Shown: positions 48,680-50,633 of the stretch, piece by piece | How positions within the stretch are numbered: position 1 is the stretch's first letter | Layout of the letters: each line of letters opens with the position of its first letter | From: Chloroflexota bacterium | GTDB lineage: Bacteria; Chloroflexota; Anaerolineae; Anaerolineales; Villigracilaceae | Direction of reading: 5' to 3' | Assembly: GCA_016191985.1 (NCBI GenBank) | Contig: JACPVB010000004.1 | Coordinates: 1-50,633, forward strand | Length of the DNA stretch: 50,633 nucleotides | Translations under genes and position numbers: made by a program | Notes under the pieces: model-generated | Databases searched by the model: none | What the model was told of the DNA's origin: nothing | What the model saw: the letters and a program-made list of their open reading frames with translations, nothing else

Positions 48680-50633
48680 TTTGGCACCGTCTGAACGGAA
48701 TACTAAAGGAGCCGGTTGTGTGACAGTGAGCGTGCCATTCACATAAGATGTGAATGCGTAGTTATTATCCGAGCCGCCAGAGCACACGATGGGATAAGTG
48801 CTTGGAATTCCATGAGCGCCTGCAACACCGCAAGTTGGAGGAGTGTCAATCACAGACGATGTTTCACTGTTTACAAAACCGCTGTAATTGAAGGTGAATG
48901 CAGGATCAGGAGCGCCGGAAACTTTGGTCTTGTTGTCTGCTGTGACGGTGAGCGGGGCTTTAGTAATGCTCAAGTCATCGCCTACGTAGTTAAGTATGTA
49001 GTTGTCGTTTAGGCTTAGTGTTCCTTGTTGAATCGCATATGCGCCAACATCCTCGCCTGCCACGCGAGTCAGAGCGCCGCTGAAGCTGTCACTGCCTACC
49101 AGAGCCGGAGTAAAGTCATATGTCAAGGTGGGGTCGGCATCACTATAGACTTTTGTCTGTGGGTCGGCGGTAACTGTGATTGCAAGCTGATCAACAGTAA
49201 GACTGCCGCTGGTATATGAGAATTCATATTTATTATCCGAACCACCAGAACAGGTGATTGTATAGGGGCTGCCTACATGGGTAAATGGTCCAGTTGCATT
49301 ACAAGTTGGTTCGACGTCAATATCTGCAGAGGTATCACCACCATCAAAAGGACCGTATGTGAAAGTGTAGAATGCAGGCGCTGGGTCAGGGTCACCGTAG
49401 GTAATAGACTGGTTGTCGGCAGTCACTGTAAGAGTGATCTTATCGTGGACTGTGAGTACTCCATTGACAAAGCTAATGCTGTAGTTTGCGCCTGGGTCCC
49501 CGCCAGAGCAAACAATCGGGTATGTGCCCGTAGTGCTATGATCACCTGAAACACTGCAGGTTGGGTTTGTGACAAAAGTGTCCGGGTTGATAAACCCACC
49601 AGTGTTGAATGTAAAGGCTGGGTCAGGATCACCGGGATTGATAGCTTTATTGTCTGCTGTCACAGTTACAGTTTTAGGGGTGATTTCACCATCGAACACA
49701 TCAAAGAAGGATACGATATAGTTACTGCCGCCGTTTCCATCACTCACTGAACCTGCCGGAGTGAGGGTTTTGCCGGTGCCGACGTTCTTGGTGTCGTAAG
49801 TCTGGGTCCAATTTTCTGTGTCACTGCCTTGAAGAGTGCCGGACGTAATAGTTGGTACACCGGTGGAACTGGTGTTGCCATCGTAGACCTTGCTGCTTGT
49901 AGTTGCAGTAACAGAAATGGGATACGGAGTGATATTCGCTGTAGTGTTGGCAGAATCGTTGACTGTATAGTTGCCCTGATCTGTACCAGAGAGGCTTAAC
50001 CCAGTGGCGGAAACCGTTTTGCCATTGCCTACATGCTTGTTGTTGAATGTCGCTGTGCCGCCGCTATAACTGACATCGTCAAGCCCGACCACGCCAGTGA
50101 GTGAGCGGGATGCAATTGTTGCGCTATTGCCGCCGTCATAAACTTTGTTGTCAGCTGTAATGCTTCCTGTGAGAGCCTTAGGTGAAATTACAAAGTTTCC
50201 AGCTGTGGCATCAGTCACACTATTATAATTTGCTGTATCGGTAGGCGCGAAATCTGCGGTGACAGCATACGTGCCAGCGTCAATCGGTTCAGTTGCAGAA
50301 GCATCATATTGTATGTTGCTGGCTGTGCCAGCTACTGAGCCAGCGACAGTTGCTGCTTGCGCGGAACCGTTATAAATAACAGGTGAGTTGGTTACAGAAA
50401 GCGTCGGGGTGGCCTTGTTGACAGTGACAGTTTGATTACCGCTGCTGGGCAGGAAATTGGAGTTGCCTGTGTACGATGCGGTTATCAAATGGGAACCTGT
50501 TCCAACGGAGCCGGGTGTATAACTCACGGAACAGGTAGCAGTTCCAGCCGCCCCGGATAGTGTACACGGACTGGTTGCGAAACTGCCATTGCTGTTTGTA
50601 TTCCAGCTAACAGAACCAGCAGGTGTGTTTGAG
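48143..50633 (-). CDS. large secreted repeat protein (Ig-like, YDG and MBG domains) with C-terminal module; 5' end outside window
   Basis: At least 829 residues; the frame stays open to the window edge, so the N-terminus and signal peptide lie beyond. In order: an Ig-like repeat (TCSVSYTPGSVGTGSHLITA), an MBG-like unit (VNKATPTLSVTNSPVIYNGS), two YDG units (ADNKVYDGGNSATIASRS and TTSSKVYDGNTSSTGVP), four MBG-type units opening LTVTADN or equivalent (TVTADNKAINPGDPDPAFTF, TVTADNQSITYGDPDPAPAF, TVTADPQTKVYSDADPTL, TVTADNKTKVSGAPDPAFTF), then the shared 178-residue module. Such repeats form stalks of surface adhesins. It is the first of the four leftward genes seen here. Confidence 0.85.
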   Translation of the reverse strand, partial: SNTPAGSVSWNTNSNGSFATSPCTLSGAAGTATCSVSYTPGSVGTGSHLITASYTGNSNFLPSSGNQTVTVNKATPTLSVTNSPVIYNGSAQAATVAGSVAGTASNIQYDASATEPIDAGTYAVTADFAPTDTANYNSVTDATAGNFVISPKALTGSITADNKVYDGGNSATIASRSLTGVVGLDDVSYSGGTATFNNKHVGNGKTVSATGLSLSGTDQGNYTVNDSANTTANITPYPISVTATTSSKVYDGNTSSTGVPTITSGTLQGSDTENWTQTYDTKNVGTGKTLTPAGSVSDGNGGSNYIVSFFDVFDGEITPKTVTVTADNKAINPGDPDPAFTFNTGGFINPDTFVTNPTCSVSGDHSTTGTYPIVCSGGDPGANYSISFVNGVLTVHDKITLTVTADNQSITYGDPDPAPAFYTFTYGPFDGGDTSADIDVEPTCNATGPFTHVGSPYTITCSGGSDNKYEFSYTSGSLTVDQLAITVTADPQTKVYSDADPTLTYDFTPALVGSDSFSGALTRVAGEDVGAYAIQQGTLSLNDNYILNYVGDDLSITKAPLTVTADNKTKVSGAPDPAFTFNYSGFVNSETSSVIDTPPTCGVAGAHGIPSTYPIVCSGGSDNNYAFTSYVNGTLTVTQPAPLVFRSDGAKDGWVLESTETSGTGGSKNNAATTFNLGDNALKKQYRIILSFNTASLPDNAVLTNVTLKLKRQGTTGGGNPISLFQGFMVDIKKGPFGTPSLALSDFNAAANKTYGPYSPAISSGWYNINLTSGKNFINKVSTGSGLTQIRLRFKLDDNNNSIANILKLYSGNSGTANRPQLIIQYYIP

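Noticed and set aside
1..50633. tRNA, rRNA, CRISPR array, transposase, integrase or phage genes
   Set aside because: Looked for in all gaps; no cloverleaf, spaced direct-repeat array or recognisable mobile-element protein was found by eye.

Overview
The window reads as chromosomal DNA of an Anaerolineae-like Chloroflexota bacterium. The pointers are qualitative: repeated cNMP-binding/histidine-kinase hybrids, DUF1361 membrane proteins, a long class II aldolase, octaheme cytochromes, the style of the intergenic palindromes and the C-terminal module of the secreted proteins. No rRNA, tRNA, CRISPR array, insertion-sequence transposase or phage gene was seen. No taxonomic computation was possible, so the assignment is an inference.

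Layout. 1-6 kb: the 3' end of ileS, a phosphatidylcholine-synthase-like gene with a GNAT gene, then a leftward block of lipid genes (PlsC-like, diacylglycerol-kinase-like) and molybdenum-hydroxylase maturation genes (MocA-like and a YqeC-MocA fusion). 6-16.8 kb: a degenerate GGDEF response regulator, a TMEM175-like channel, an orphan gene, YqeB, two DUF1361 paralogues, a four-gene leftward unit (methyltransferase, alpha/beta hydrolase, DinB, DUF1361), a VOC protein and two unrecognised AT-richer genes. This stretch is studded with palindromic, MITE-like repeats. 16.8-21.4 kb: a xanthine-dehydrogenase-family operon (FAD/2Fe-2S fusion, small membrane protein, molybdopterin subunit). With YqeB, YqeC and MocA nearby it suggests a selenium-dependent molybdenum hydroxylase system.

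21.5-32.6 kb: class II aldolase, NUDIX hydrolase, a lipoprotein, a signalling island with two soluble cNMP-domain histidine kinases and a response regulator, a PH/GRAM-like membrane protein, a three-LysM secreted protein and a TPR membrane protein. 32.7-39.3 kb: a leftward sulfur/redox operon consisting of an ArsR regulator, an octaheme cytochrome of the tetrathionate-reductase (OTR) family, a heptaheme-cytochrome b fusion and two YeeE/YedE transporter proteins, one carrying a rhodanese domain without its catalytic cysteine. 39.5-41.3 kb: an XRE-cupin regulator and a SufR-like regulator (probably leaderless) with a DUF59 Fe-S assembly gene.

41.3-50.6 kb: four consecutive leftward genes for secreted proteins: a PQQ-type sugar dehydrogenase, a GH44 glycanase, a right-handed beta-helix protein and a large YDG/MBG/Ig-repeat adhesin that runs off the window. 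All four end in the same 176-178-residue C-terminal module, which stops exactly at the stop codon. This is the best candidate for an under-described system: a shared surface-targeting or glycan-binding tail on a set of extracellular carbohydrate-active and adhesive proteins.
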